From Purshia tridentata (taxonomy: Eukaryota; Streptophyta; Magnoliopsida; Rosales; Rosaceae): a stretch of 64,000 bases of DNA. Below the pieces are notes generated by a model, which was not told the origin of the DNA, made no database searches, and saw only the letters and a list, made by a program, of their open reading frames with translations. Where the stretch lies: contig QANT01000710.1 in NCBI GenBank assembly GCA_003254885.1, forward strand, positions 1 to 64,000. The letters run 5' to 3'. This document shows positions 33,792 through 47,500 of this stretch, piece by piece (position 1 is the first letter of the stretch; each line of letters begins with the position of its first letter). Position numbers and translations under genes: made by a program.

Positions 33792-36311
33792 TCATCTTCC
33801 GCGAGGATTAACTAGCTGCGAGAACACAGCACTCGTGGCAGCATCTTCTGCATCATCATCTGTGCCGGAGTGGCCCCCATCAACCATACTCACACTGTTA
33901 TCAAATGGCTCAACTGGGGTCAATTGGATACCAGGTATGTGGTTTGTGCTGTTATCTTCAGGTTCCATGAGTGCAGATGAGGTCTCCTCAAGCTGCAGAG
34001 CATATTCAAGATTCCACAAGACATCTCCCATTGATGGTCTGTCAACACCATACTCGGCAAGGCACTTCTCAGCCGTCTCCCCAAACTTCTTAAGAGAAGC
34101 TGGATTTACCTTACCCACCAGATTTGGGTCCATGATTTGGTCTAGCATGCCCTTCTTTTGCCAGGTCATAGCCCATTCTGCTATGTTGACCTGCTCCCTG
34201 GGAAGAACAGGATTTAAAGCTGGTCTTGTGCAGAGAACTTCCATAAGAACTACCCCAAATGAATACACATCTGACTTCTCCGTGAGCTGTTGCCTTCTAA
34301 AGTATTCAGGATCAAGGTAACCAAAACTACCCTTAACAGCAGTACTCACATGGGTCTGATCTAGAGCTGGACCTGTTTTTGAGAGGCCAAAATCAGCAAC
34401 TTTGGCTACAAAATTCTCATCCAAAAGAATGTTGGTTGTCTTCACATCTCGGTGAATGATGCTTTGAGTTGCACCAGTGTGGAGATAATGGAGCCCTCTT
34501 GCAGCCCCAATGCAAATTTCTAGGCGTAGCTTCCATGATAGGCTCGGCAGATCTGTTCCGTACAAATGGCTCCTGAGGGGTCCATTAGCCATGTATTCAT
34601 AGACAAGAATCATTTCTGACCTTTCATCGCAGTAGCCAATAAGAGACACAAGGTGGCGATGGCGGAGCTTGGATAACATTTCAATCTCAGTTCGGAATTC
34701 AGCAAGACCTTGTTCAGATCTGGGGTTTCCTCTTTTAACAGCTACTTTTGTACCATCTTCAAGTGTTCCCTTGTAAACCCTTCCGAAACCACCAACCCCA
34801 AGAAGTAGGCTCTCATCGAACTTGTTGGTTGCATCCAAGATTTCTTGGAATATGAAGAAGCGGCCATTGGAGGAAGCTAATGAAATGCAGCTAGCTGTTC
34901 CACTCTTTTGTGAAGTTGTAGACATTTTTGTCATGGTCTGAGAATTTCCATACAAGGGTAAAGGCAGCCATGAGTGTGCTTGGTTAGTAGTCTTCGACTT
35001 GCGGGATGCCAAGCAGCAATAACAGAGAGCAATAATTGCCAGAACAGCTACAGCTCCTACAGCACAACCAACTATGATTCCTATCTTATTCTTCTTTGAG
35101 GATGAACTGGGAATGAGATTCTTAACAGATAATTGCCCATCCAAGCTCCCCAACTCATTGCTGATCTTCATAACCTCCACCCCATTCATAATTGCATTAG
35201 TAATATCCGCCATTGAATCTGGACCGACACTGACAGTCAAAGTATCTGAACCTTCGGAGGTGTTGGAAACAAAGTCTTTGTAATAAGGCACACCCAAGTC
35301 ACCAGTAATGGAAGAGAGGTCAAGACTCGCGAGCACGTTGTCAGTATTTATGAAAACATTGAAAACTAGATTATTCAGAGCCTTGCTGACAATATCACAG
35401 AAATGTACCCGAACAAGATACATGAAATTCGGGTCTACCGTAAAGACCCAAGTTATGTTGAAGTTCCCATTGGGCACGTTTGCATTTCCCATGGCTTCAG
35501 CAGTGGCATAGACCCAATTTGGAGCTATTTCTGGTGTGACGGCAGGTGGATATTTTATGCTCGCAGGACTGGCCGATACATTCACTGCAGAACTGTCCAC
35601 ATGAAGGAATTTCACATCATTCTCCCAAGTTCTTCCAAGGGTATCATTTTGAGCAGTGAGCAAAGGACCCCCCATGTTTAATCGGTAAACTGTTTGAAGG
35701 GCAAGCTCAGAAAGACCACTGAAAGGAGCAGATGGATTTACAGCATATGCTTGGTCAGAGAGCAATGCATCTGGGATAGAGACAACTTCAATTGCATTAA
35801 CAAAAGCAACTGAATTGTTTGAAGGAATGATGGTTAGAGTCAAGGTATCTGAAGTTACATTGATTGCATACTCTTTGAACAGATAAGAACCATTATAGTT
35901 CTTGAAAGTGAAGCTGTTCAAGAGTACAAAATCATCAGTGACTACAGTTATTGGAGCAGACTTCAAGTCTTGGCCTGGACTAGTAAGAGGGTAAAAGTAA
36001 AGGCGGATCCAATGCCGACCTTCTTGCTGGATTTTGAATTTGTAGGAAGCTGTTCCCTTGAATATTCGAGCAGATTGGTAAATTGGAGAAGGGGCAGTGG
36101 AATTGGAGCTAGCAATGAAAGAATTTCCACTTTTTAGTACAAGGGAAGAATCTGGAACGAAGGTTCGACCTTGAAATGTGACATTTTTCGAAGAACCACA
36201 AGCAATTAAGTAGTTATCGATTGGAGTGAAAGAAGCAGATGATCTAAGACTCGTAAACAGAACAACAGCAAGAACCAAAGGTATCCACTTAACTAGTTTC
36301 ATCTTCACCAT
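33792..36311 (-). CDS. THE1: Receptor-like kinase THESEUS1 (CrRLK1L family)
   Basis: One uninterrupted 839-codon ORF, as usual for CrRLK1L genes. Order: signal peptide (1-27); two malectin-like domains (IDNYLIACGSSKNVTF, RHWIRLYFYP, FVNAIEVVSIP, YRLNMGGPLL, RVHFCDIV, NAIMNGVEVMKI); a transmembrane helix near 408-432 (IGIIVGCAVGAVAVLAII); and a Ser/Thr kinase with GVGGFGRVYKG, VAVKRG, HRDVKTTNILL, DFGLSK and GYLDPEY, so catalytically complete. The tail (DNSTNHIPGI, DDDAEDAATSAVFSQLV) is the THE1 signature. Known role: plasma-membrane sensor of cell-wall integrity and RALF34 receptor that represses growth on cellulose deficiency. A GT donor at 36710 suggests a 5' UTR intron. A second ATG lies three codons in. 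Confidence 0.98.
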   Translation of the reverse strand: MVKMKLVKWIPLVLAVVLFTSLRSSASFTPIDNYLIACGSSKNVTFQGRTFVPDSSLVLKSGNSFIASSNSTAPSPIYQSARIFKGTASYKFKIQQEGRHWIRLYFYPLTSPGQDLKSAPITVVTDDFVLLNSFTFKNYNGSYLFKEYAINVTSDTLTLTIIPSNNSVAFVNAIEVVSIPDALLSDQAYAVNPSAPFSGLSELALQTVYRLNMGGPLLTAQNDTLGRTWENDVKFLHVDSSAVNVSASPASIKYPPAVTPEIAPNWVYATAEAMGNANVPNGNFNITWVFTVDPNFMYLVRVHFCDIVSKALNNLVFNVFINTDNVLASLDLSSITGDLGVPYYKDFVSNTSEGSDTLTVSVGPDSMADITNAIMNGVEVMKISNELGSLDGQLSVKNLIPSSSSKKNKIGIIVGCAVGAVAVLAIIALCYCCLASRKSKTTNQAHSWLPLPLYGNSQTMTKMSTTSQKSGTASCISLASSNGRFFIFQEILDATNKFDESLLLGVGGFGRVYKGTLEDGTKVAVKRGNPRSEQGLAEFRTEIEMLSKLRHRHLVSLIGYCDERSEMILVYEYMANGPLRSHLYGTDLPSLSWKLRLEICIGAARGLHYLHTGATQSIIHRDVKTTNILLDENFVAKVADFGLSKTGPALDQTHVSTAVKGSFGYLDPEYFRRQQLTEKSDVYSFGVVLMEVLCTRPALNPVLPREQVNIAEWAMTWQKKGMLDQIMDPNLVGKVNPASLKKFGETAEKCLAEYGVDRPSMGDVLWNLEYALQLEETSSALMEPEDNSTNHIPGIQLTPVEPFDNSVSMVDGGHSGTDDDAEDAATSAVFSQLVNPRGR

Positions 36312-36719
36312 ATCTAATAAACCAGATCCTTAACGGCTAATGAAAGAAAAGATTGTCGACTTCCTCACGTAGCAAATGAAAAGCTGGAACAATCAAAACC
36401 CAATGAATCTACCAAGATCTAAAAATTCCAATTCTACAACACCCCAATTCACCAAAAACAAGTCCTCACAATCCCAAATGCCAAAACCCAGTTCTCCTAT
36501 AACCCAAACCCAAAACGTCAGCTACCCCAGATCTATATAACTCAAAACTCAAAACCCAAATTCCAGTTCTGTCATCCCAAGTAGCAAAATCCTTGCATTA
36601 CCAAACAATACAAATACATTAGCTTTTGCTCAAATGCAAAGCAAACTTTAAATTGCTTCTAGTTCTCCAACATAAACACACAAAAATTTGAGCTTTCACA
36701 GACCCCTTACCTCTTTCAG

Positions 36720-38984
36720 AGAGCAAAATGGAAGCAATCTGCTGCAGAGTGAATTGGGGTTGTACCAAAGAGAAACCAAGTTGAGACTACGTGAACCCCA
36801 CCATGAAACCCATCAAGCTTGAGCCTTTTAGTGCGGCTATAACCACCTTTTCCAGGCTGTTGTTTACTTGATTAGGCTGTCATTTACAGTGCCTAAAAAT
36901 AATGGGGACCCCACAAAGAAGAAAATGGATATGAAACTTCAGAAATTCATAACACTCCCATGAAACCAGATGTTTTCTAAAGATATTGTAGTTTGATTTT
37001 GATGCCCAGAATCTTTAGAAAGATTGGATTTGGAATATAAGAACAGAAAAGGCCATGAGAGAGTGAGAGTTCTGTAACTGAGCCTTAGCGTGCTGTTGTT
37101 ACTCTATTTTTCATTTTTCAAGGTTCATAAATTATATGCAAGAGATTTCCATTTTTTTTATAACATATATTTAAAGCTTTGGACAGAAATAGAATGGTTG
37201 CTGTGCTGGGACCCACAGTTACGCGGCTTTGAGATGCAGAGGAAGCATACATTCGGTGACTGACTGGTGCGGCTGCTCCTCTCAAACGGCCATTAACAGC
37301 GTGAGTGGCATACAAACGGGGATCTTCACCATCTTATAAATTTATGGTCCATATGAATTAGCTTGAATTGAAGGTCTCACTGTAATGTATCGGTTGGTAT
37401 AGTATAACTGTATTAAGTACATGAATTTCAATGACTAATACTTGTTGGTGTCTGTTACCCATAAGTGACATAGTGACAGACTAACAGTTTTGTTATAAAA
37501 GAAAAAAAAAGAAAAACAATTATAAAGGAAATGTCTTATCCAATTACGATTGTGAACAAATATATATAGGAGTTTGTCTTTCGTATAGTAACAGCAGCTA
37601 ATATCTAATCACAAAATATTTATATTCTAGCAGTAGAAAAAAAAAAAAACTAAAAGTGGCCAAATGACAAATATAAGCGTGCGGTGTCATTGACAAACCG
37701 TGTTAATAGGTGTTCAATCTTTTGTGATTCGACATTTGTGTCCTATACAACTGTATCACATGCATAATGGGCCTCACCATTGAATTATAATGGCAATATC
37801 AAATTATAAATTTTGTCATTTTTCATTAAAGAATCTTGACTTACCAAATTGTAAGATTCCTACTTATAAAATTTGAATAAATGCATAATAAATGAAACTA
37901 TATTTAGCTAAGTATCCCCCTCACTTTCCTATGCACTCTTTTCTTAAAAAAGAAGAAGATGCATATATCCGCAGAAGAAGATGGTATTTAAGTTTTAAGA
38001 TTTAATTTTTAAGATGAGTTAAATGTTAAATTTTAACAGACGGTAATAAAAAATAATATTAGAAATCACAAATATGTGTTATTCCATTGATAAGGATTAT
38101 TATTCACAAGGTGCAACTTTCGTAAACCGAATATTACATTAAAAAATTATAAATAATCTCTTTACACAGTATCAAATAATTAAGTAGCTAATCTTGTGCA
38201 TAAAATTTCAATCTAAACATTGTTCAATTAACCAAAACTTTGGTATGCAAATACAGTGAACAGTAAAAACGCAAAACGTGTTGAGAATATAATTGTTTAT
38301 TCTTGAGGAAGATGATATCATCAGACCAAGAGGCAACAAAGATTTAGACGGCATTATTATCTGAGCGTTACGTGGGTCGTCGTGAATCCAGAGTTGACGA
38401 CTTGACGTGAACAAGCTTATCAAAGTTTAACCTTTTGCTGTGTAAAATATCATCTTTGAACTGAAGCACATGGCCACCATCACCAACATCTCCATCACCT
38501 TTATTCTTAATAGCTACGTCTTTACCATTTATTTATTCATTTATTTATTATGCAATTAGATTAATTATTACTTGACTCTCTTCTTGAAAATACCTTAGAC
38601 GAAGGCACATATTTCTGCAACTGCAAGGTCATAATAAGCTGCACGAGTCATTCAAAGAAAAAAAAAGCTGCATGAGTCATTCAAAAAACGGGACATATAT
38701 ATGCCAAAGACAAGACTGTCATATTATGGTAAAAGATTTTAATTTTTGGATTTTATTTGATTTGCACGCCAATATTTCTTTTATCTACAATGTTATATTT
38801 ATTATATTTTTATATCATAATTTTATATTATTTTATATAATAATTTATATAACATTTATATATTGGATACTTAAAATAAATATAAATAAAAATCTTAAAA
38901 ATAAAAAAATATCTTACCAGTACAATAATGACACATAAGATTGTATAAAAAATATGATATAAAAATATGGTAAGAATAATATTG
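36720..38984. other. Intergenic, THE1 promoter side
   Basis: The THE1 promoter should lie at the left. 38780-38940 is very AT-rich. No gene is recognised; short open frames look random. Confidence 0.35.
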
Positions 38985-39500
38985 TTATTCTCTCATTACA
39001 CATTATTTTCTCACCTCACACCCTATTTTTTTAATAGTTAATACACACACCCCAAAAATTCTTAAAATACCATAATTATACAACCAAGTCCAGCACACCC
39101 CTACCACCTCAACCTCACCACCCGTCGTCGAAGTCCAACCTTTTGCCAGTATCATCGGCAACTGCCCGGCCTCCTCCTTCTCTCTCCTTAATTTAATTCT
39201 CTCTCTCTATACTTCCCTTTGTCTCTTTCCCTATATATCTCCATCTCTTCCTATCTCATTCTTTTCTCCTTTGCTTATCTACCCTTCTCTAATTTGCTAC
39301 AAAGGTCGACCGGTCTGGTGGCAGGCAAGGTCGCCAACAACAAGGCTGGCACACGGTGGGCTTGAGGTGAAAGGTGGGAGGTGAGATCAGGATTGGTGTG
39401 GCAGGATTGGGTAGATTGTTTTTTAATAGTCATTTGAATTAAGGTTAAAATTGTAATTTATTAAATAAGTTAGAGAAAGTGTGTAACAAGAGAAAATAAA
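38985..39500. mobile_element. Possible MITE-like element with degraded inverted ends
   Basis: The left end (TTATTCTCTCATTACACATTA) and the complement of the right end (TTATTTTCTCTTGTTACACA) are similar. The interior has a pyrimidine-rich tract and TTTGCTACAAAGG resembling the repeat at 13371-13810. Gene-free. The boundaries and class are uncertain. Confidence 0.35.
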
Positions 39501-41798
39501 GTTGGCATTATAGCAGTACTCTTTTGTTTACCGCAAAATGTCTTGTTCTTTTTTTTTGGTTAGAATGTCTCATTTTTCATATTCTAAGAATTTTTAAAAA
39601 TTATAACATACAAAGAATGTGAATGTATGACATGATCCAAATGGATTCACACAAATGAGTGGAGCACCCTACTGTCCAATTCTAAAGGATAAACAAATGA
39701 GTGAAGAGAGGAGAAAGAGACCGGCAATCACGTTGAGGGTCCGTGAATAAAGGCGAGCGGCGCGTATGTCTCTCTCTAATCTAATTACGACTTTCTTTCC
39801 TTAAAATCATTGAAATGACAAGATCAACCACTCTGTCTAGCTGACAAATTATTCACTCAAATCAAAAACCAACTTAGTGGGCGGGACGTAGCCACTCATG
39901 TTTCCCAATTTCCTGCGTTTTCACAATAATTAACGACCCACTAATCATCACCTTAATTCCCAGTTGCCATGCAACTGATTTGCTGACTTCTTCACAAGGG
40001 CAACATCGTCAATGTACTTGGAAATTTGGAAGTTTCTTTTATTTTTACTTTTAGAATTTTGTGTCCAGGAAAGGACAGAGTACAAAGAAACAAAGCGACA
40101 CAATGTAATGTGGCTGCTGCATGACTCACTAATCAGTAGTCACTCTCATGCAATGCGCTGTCAAGTGGGTGGCGTCTTCCTTCATATTTATAATCTATCT
40201 TTCGCAGTACTAGATTTAATTACTCCCAAGACTTTTTTAGTCTTCAACGGACCATCTTCGTTATATATAATGATGACGAGTCGCATCATGTATTGGGGGG
40301 TTGAGGTAGCCTTCAATGGGACATACCCTACGAAATGAGTCTTAATGTCTTGGCATGCATTAGGGTCTCACCTCAACGTGAGAGGATGTCCTGTAGGACA
40401 TACCCGTACAAGACTCTCTCCTATTATCTCCAACCAACGCACCCGCACCACTACTGTTTTGGGTTGGGCTTCCCTAACTGGCCTTGAACACGTTGACCCA
40501 ATCCTTGCTTTATAATTGAAGACTCAAGACTCAACCCAACACGATGAGAAATGTTTCATTTAATGACAGGAAGCTATCGTGGTAAGAACCACTATCTTGG
40601 TCTAGCAGTTGCTTGAAAAATAGAAGTCCAATTAACACACATTTACTTCCGGGTCAGGCCCAAAATCTTCTTGGTGGCACGCCCACATTCCAAGGCCCAG
40701 AAAAATATCCAAAATTTATCAATCCTGACCATACACGTAGCCGAGACATTTTTCACTATAACACAACTGTAGATGCTGAATGAGTAGCTCTGCAACGAAC
40801 ATAAAAAGGTACTACATTGTAATTATAGCCTATAGATATAGTAATGTACAAAACTAATTAACTTACTATATCGTTGCATTTGTTTTGTTGTCCAAAGAAG
40901 TTAATATGAAAATTACAAATCTACCAAGCCATATCAATACCCCAGTTTAAAATATCAAAGAAAAACACCTAGCTTTGAACAGTTACCAAAGAAAAGCTGG
41001 GATGCCAAATGGTGATGTCTGGTATATATATGCTTTGCCCTAAGCTTGTAGGAGTATATACATCCAAAAAGTATATAGCATATATAATTGCACATGCATG
41101 AGATCGAGAACTTTGTGATCTAAAGGTACGTGATATTGATTAAAAATGAAAGAGAAAGCCAACCTTTCCAGGCTTCCAACATCAAACTTAGTTTTACATA
41201 ACCACCAATTAAGTTGAAGGGCGGTAAGTATTTGGAGAGAGAGAAATTAAGCTGGGTCGATCACCTCATTTTGTGATTCACTATAATATGTTGTTTTGAA
41301 AATATATTATACATGAAGCTGTGAAAAAAATAATGAAATGTAAATTAAATTCTTTTAATCAGATCGAAAATATTGATAATATCTAAGCTGAAAACAATAC
41401 CATTTTCCCTTTCTTCTGATCTCTTACTTATCAATTATATCACCTCGTAAATATTTTCTTCTTCTTCATCTTGTATCCAATTAATTATTTTTTATGCCAA
41501 AATAAAAAAAGTATCCAATTAATGCACAAAATGAAAAAGATACTTTCATTATTATACACTTCATGATTAATCAATATCAGCAGTAGAGATGAGTCTCGAG
41601 ATATACATGAATTCTCATGGAAAGGAGTGTGGTTCTTGGAATAAGAAAAAGAAAATACTTCAATCATATGCGCAGTCCTTCTGCTTGCAAATCGATCATG
41701 ATCATTAAAAAAAAACAAAAAAAATCAGTCAGGAACTCAACCTCTGAAACCTAATATTAGAGAAAGGCTAATTAGAAAGACAAAGAATAATTAAGAAA
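39501..41798. other. Intergenic
   Basis: No gene or RNA is recognised. An open frame at 40012-40338 shows no family resemblance and no coding-like composition. Confidence 0.35.
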
Positions 41799-42005
41799 TT
41801 ATCTGTAAGATTTTAGAATGGCTCCACAGAAAGTACACATAACAGCCCTCGAAGATTTCCAGTAAAAAGGAACAAAACAAAACCGAGTGTAAGTCTTGAT
41901 ATCCGCCACGCTCGCCCCGCAGCCGCACCGCGAACACGACCCGGCCACTGGCTTCGTCCGCCACACCTTCCTCCTCTGGTCTACTAAAAAACAAAAGCAA
42001 ACCAT
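41799..42005 (-). CDS. Small conserved plant protein with two CxxC motifs, 68 aa
   Basis: A single-exon ORF with one CxxC knuckle near the middle (SCSRCGCGASVAD) and one near the end (MCTFCGAILKSYR), plus DQRRKVWRTKPVAG and RFCFVPFYWKSSRA between and before them. I recognise this as a widespread family of about 70-residue plant proteins (signature FYWKSWRA-x-x-CTFCG) without assigned function. Paired CxxC motifs suggest zinc binding (inference). The coding part is GC-richer than the flanks, which supports a real gene. An overlapping frame on the same strand starting at 42000 is a shadow. Confidence 0.72.
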   Translation of the reverse strand: MVCFCFLVDQRRKVWRTKPVAGSCSRCGCGASVADIKTYTRFCFVPFYWKSSRAVMCTFCGAILKSYR

Positions 42006-44558
42006 TTATTCAGGAGATATGAATATATAAGCCAAGCCAAGTATTATTCTTTTTGAAACACATTAGCCAAGTATTATATGTGTGTGTATAGAATAGCTAG
42101 AATGCGTAACAAGTAAGAAATAGAATTAATGCTGAGTATTTGGCTGTGTGAATTAAACGGGTGGACTAGAGCTGGAGATTTTTTGTTCATGTAATTATGA
42201 TTGAAAAACTGTTTAAGACTCATATCAATATCGTGTGCCACGTGAGGGACAGTTGGGGGGTGTAATTGTGATAGTTATAGCTCTCAGCTGTTGGGTACGT
42301 GGAGTAAAAAAGCTTTGAGATAGCTAGCTGTAACTTGTACTTTGTGTTACCTGCTTCTCTCTTCAAATATATTAATTAATCCTCATACTGATTATGACCG
42401 TAAATTAATTAAGTACGTACTCTTTTTTACAGTGTCGGTCGGAACTTTGGAAGAGAAAAAAGAAGTTAAATATTTTTACTATTTTGATCTTTGAAAATAT
42501 ATAGTTTTTGTAGTTTATACTAATTGTGCGAGTTTGACTTTGTATTTTAGGTTAGTGTAGATCATTGATGGAGCCACCTCGCGTCTAGATCGAGGGGGCA
42601 ATAGACTTTTAAGGTTTGATGGTTTGTTCCCACTGCCCACTTAAATTTTTTCTTGAAAGAGAGAGGACAAAACCTCTTTGACGAAGCCAAATGCTTGTTA
42701 ATTAGGCATTTTGTCAATTTAAGTTAATTAAAGCAAAACCATATTAACGGTTATATGAATGAATTTATCAAATTTTTATTAATCAGAATATATTAAATGT
42801 AGGCTGAAATGTCTGATCAATATAATTCAATATATAAGCTGATGGGACATTGATGAGTATTCATATGTTGGTGTCATGCACAACATCTGTCGTTGAATAA
42901 TATTGTAAGATCGATTGTGACTCTTTCCTACCATATGCATATATGCATGCCACCTAAACTCCCATCCAATTAGATGCTGAAATGTGTAAAGGCCAATAGA
43001 TGTGGCAGAGACCTATTTGAATTTTGAACACTGCTCCTCGTATGGAATTAAATTAATTTGACATATATTCTTCCTCTATATATATATATATAATACATTA
43101 AGAAAAATTATACTATATACATACGGTCAAACTTAAATAATTATAAATGAATTGACACGAAAACCAAATGAATTAAGTATCAGACGTAAACAAATCAAAT
43201 ATGTAGATTACATTTGTATATTATATTAAACTCACATATACATAAACGATAAATGACTATTTTAGAGTTCGTCTTGAACGTATATTTTATATCTAACATA
43301 GTCTCTTAATCTTAAAAAAAATATGAAAATAAATAAAAATAGGGATCGAAGATTTCAAACTCAGATGGCTTAAAATAAGGACTAAACTCTTATACTATGT
43401 CAGACAACTGTTAGATTAAAAAGTTTGAGCTGACAATATAATAAGACTAACAAATACCAACATTTTCCCAAGAATAAATAAACTTTGGACGCTCAAATTA
43501 AACACAAAAAACAAACCGATAGATCGATGTACTACATGTACAAAGTGAGGGGTGAGTGTGAGTCATTGAACTTTGAAAAGTGTCGGCATATATAAGCAGA
43601 AAGTGATGGCTGCGATTAACATGAAGTGGGAAGCACAATGCATGTACATGGAAACTGAAAACAAGCAATCGAGTCAATCGACATCCGATCCAGGAAAAAT
43701 AAATTGATCAAGGATGGTATTTTGTCCTTCCGCCATAAAGTTGGTGTAGTTGTTTAATTACGTAAAAGTACAGCAATCTACACCTCACCAAATTTTAAAC
43801 TCAACCATGCATATAAATGTGATATTAAAACTGACAAAATCATGTACAATACATAACAAAGTATTGGTGGTCCTAGTTCCATCCCCACTTCCCCTAACAC
43901 ATAATAAGTTGGTGGGCTTACCCCCAACAACAAAGCCCAATGCTTTCTTTTTGTGGTTTTTTAAGGCCTGAAGCCCAACACCTGTTAAAACTAGCTCAAC
44001 AACAAAGCCCAATACCTTTTTATTATGAGTCCTCACATCTGAGATCACTGAAAACTAGCTCAATGCTTGATGAATCACCACCTGGTACAGCAAATGACGT
44101 GGCAGATTCTCAGTGGCTAAGGATTAGCCCATGTAGGCCCTAGATGGTCTCAGCCTCTCACCCCACATATTTCTCCACAAAGACCATAGAAAGAAAATAG
44201 TGGAGTTTGTGACAGAGACACCTGTGGTCATCCGAAGCCTCCAAAATGGACACTATTCCGAACTTTTGACACTCTTCATGCGCTTTCCTTCACTTTCTTT
44301 CGAGCCAAACACCTCCCACTTACCCAAACAAAGCCCAATTCGAGTCACACAAAACTAAATCCAACATAAAGCTATATGATTATGCACCACTGAATGCCAT
44401 TGCATAGCATTACTATAAACCTCAAAAATCAACAACCCAAGAATGTAGGGACCTTAATTTGCACCAATCCCAAGGTGGGTATCTCAAAAATTGTATCTTT
44501 GTCTGTGTCTTCAATCTTGTTCCATCTGGGAATCGTAAGAAGCTGCTGAAATTAGCGT
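42006..44558. other. Intergenic
   Basis: No gene is recognised. 42560-42620 (GATGGAGCCACCTCG..GGGGGCAATAG) resembles the end phrase of dispersed plant transposons. CAACAACAAAGCCCAAT occurs twice near 43926 and 43999. The AHL promoter should be near 44400-44550. Confidence 0.35.
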
Positions 44559-47500
44559 ATGGAGGGCGAGAAGTACGCTAAGGAGTTGGATGTGGCTGTT
44601 AGAGTCGTTCACATGGCGTGTTCTCTGTGTCAGAGACTGCAAGAGGGGTTGGATTCTGCTAGCAGTGACCAGGTTAAGTCCAAGGACGATGATTCTCCTG
44701 TTACCGTTGCAGGTACTTTGAGCTGAATCCTTTGCTTTTATGTTTTGTTGAATTTAGGTTTGGCAGATTGATTGGTGTGCTGTGCTCTGAAATGAGGTAT
44801 TTGGTATTGGGTTTGTCATGGTTTTTGGCTTTGAGAGAAATGGATTTGGGAAATGTCACTGAAAAACGTCCTCTATGCTTTTGTTCTCTGATTGGGTGGT
44901 GACAAAGTGAGGAATACAAATGACAAACTATTATGTTGTGACTGTATTCGGAACTTTAGTGACAGCAGGCTCATGTAGGTTATGCCTCAGTACTAATGCA
45001 GCTGTTTGAATATATATATATTTTTTTACGTTGAATGTTTTTGCTGTTTGGGTTTTCTTTGTTTTTGGCAAACTTGCGCAATGCAGCACCTTTGCGAGGT
45101 TAAATATAGTATTGTGAATTAATCCATCACTGTGGGTGCGGCGGTTCAGGTTTTGTCATATGTTCTAAAATTCTTGAAATTGATTCATACCATTAGCTAA
45201 GCTAATCGCTCAATCTGTTTTTTGTGCAATTTGTATCTTCAATGGTATGTAAAAGCTGTGATGACCGACATAAGTTTTATTATTTCTCAGAAAGAAGAAA
45301 AGAAATTTGGGCCCTTTATGAATTTAGTTATTTTATATTAGGTGCTTTGTAGGTTTTCCTATAACGGTGACTGTGGAATGCTTTTCCCTTTGGGTGGGAC
45401 CAGAATCTTCTTATTCAAGTGCTATTTAAATAATAGGGATTGACTAGTAGATGAACATTGTTGGGGAAGAGTCTGATGGTATGGGATTCTTTATCTTTAT
45501 GGATAACATTTAAAATTGTTAAGATGCTAATGTGAGAAATTAACTGGCTTAGTCAAAGTGCTCATATTGTTAATTCATGGAGCATGAATTCTGTCTGCCC
45601 ATTATCCCATGAAAAGGGTCATTGAGATTCTTATTTCAAAGTGAATGGGGACAGGAGTGGAGTCTTTGCCAATTGGGAAATTATAGAATCTGTAAGAGCA
45701 TTATGTGAAAACCTAAATATGTTGCTTTTGTGTTTAATTATAAAGTTTTAGTAAATCAGAGTAGTTGCTGCTCAGGAAGAGAACAAACCAGTCTGGAGAA
45801 CCCAGTTCTGTCAGAAGTTCTTACTGACTTTAGTTTAAAATGAATTAAATAATTCTATTTTTTATTTTCTCTCTTTTTTCTCTTTAATAAGTTTTTCATA
45901 TGTTCTAGAGACAAGGTGTTTCTTCTAACTAAAATTGATAATCCTCATTGTATTTTATATAAAATTTGCCTAATTCTATTGACATTGTGCATGAACAGAT
46001 TGGAGTGTCCAAGCAACTGTTAGCTGGATACTGTCTGAATTCTTTGGGAGTCAAAATGTATCCATTATTGCTGAAGAAGATGTACAAACGCTCTCAAAGG
46101 CTGACTCAGCAAGTTTGCTGGAAGCTGTTGTGAACACAGTGAATGAATGCTTAGCTGGAGCACCCAAGTATGGTCTTAAAAGTCCATCAAAAGCCCTTGA
46201 CACCTCTCAAATTCTTGAAGCTATCAGCCGATGTAATTCAGTGGGAGGCCCCAAAGGAAGACATTGGGTACTTGATCCTATTGATGGAACATTAGGGTTT
46301 GTGCGTGGGGATCAATATGCTGTAGCTCTAGCCTTGGTCGAGGAGGGAAAAGTTGTTATTGGGGTACTAGGGTGCCCTAATTACCCAATGAAAAAGGAAT
46401 TGCTCAATTATCATTATCAGTACCATGAAACCGTGTCAAAGTCGTCTCCACCTTCTTCTGATATTTGGGAAAGAGGTTGTGTGATGTATGCGAGGAGAGG
46501 CAGTGGTGAGGCATGGATGCAGCCTCCAATCCGTGGAGATAAGAAGTTTGAGTGGCCAAATTCTGCAAAACTTGTTCATGTTTCTTCCATCGATGATCCG
46601 GCACTGGCTACTTGTTGTGAACCTGTGGAAAAAGCAAATTCAAACCACTCCTTCACAGCAGGGCTTGCTCACAGTGTGGGGCTCAGGTAAATTTGTTTAC
46701 TTATATATTTATATACATCCACTTGGATGATTGTTAGACTAAAGAAAGAAACCAGGACTAAACGGAAAAAGGTGAAGAGTGATGGGATGAGAAGACTAAA
46801 AATAGAATAATAAAGAGTTTTTAATTAGAAGGAGCACTTGTATTCCAATTTTTTTCTTTACTATTATAAAAGAGGTATAATCAAAATTTTGTTTTTCCAG
46901 TTTGAAGACATTTCTTTCTAAATACAATGTACTGTTTATTGGTTCATGGTTTATTTGTCTCCAAGGTGAACAAAAAGATTGGTATATGGTTTTCAATTAT
47001 ATCCCCTAGAACAAAAGAATTGGTATATGGTTTTTAATCACAAGTATGACATAGGTCGCTGGTCTTACTGTATTTTTTTTCTTCCCTTTTCATTATCCTA
47101 TTTCAAAAGTTATTTGAAATAAGATATAGAGGAATAGAAACTGATCATGACAGCAAGTATGGTCCTTGCCCATGTTTTGGATTTTTTAATAAGTTACCTT
47201 GCTTTTCTTTGAGGGAATTTCTTGATGATATGTTTTTATAAGTACAATGAAATGAGATAGATATGTTATCCAAGGCGAAAATTTTTTTGTCGTTGAGTTT
47301 CTTTTTATTTTATTGGTTGGCAACATGATATGAATCTCAAAGCCACATTTCACTTTCCTTTTTACTGGGGTAGGAAGATGTTGGACCTTATATGGTTTTA
47401 CTTGTGTATTAATATGATACTCTCCTTTCATATGAGATGGCAGAAAGCAGCCGTTGCGTGTCTATAGCATGGTGAAATATGCAGCCATAGCTCGGGGAGA

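Noticed and set aside
33745-34320. 191-codon plus-strand frame inside THE1
   Set aside because: Antisense shadow of the conserved kinase domain.
38672-38938. AT-rich open frame of 88 codons
   Set aside because: Ile/Tyr/Phe/Asn-rich peptide typical of chance translation of AT-rich DNA.
40012-40338. 108-codon frame in the THE1-AHL interval
   Set aside because: No homology recognised, no splice-supported extension, AT-rich composition.
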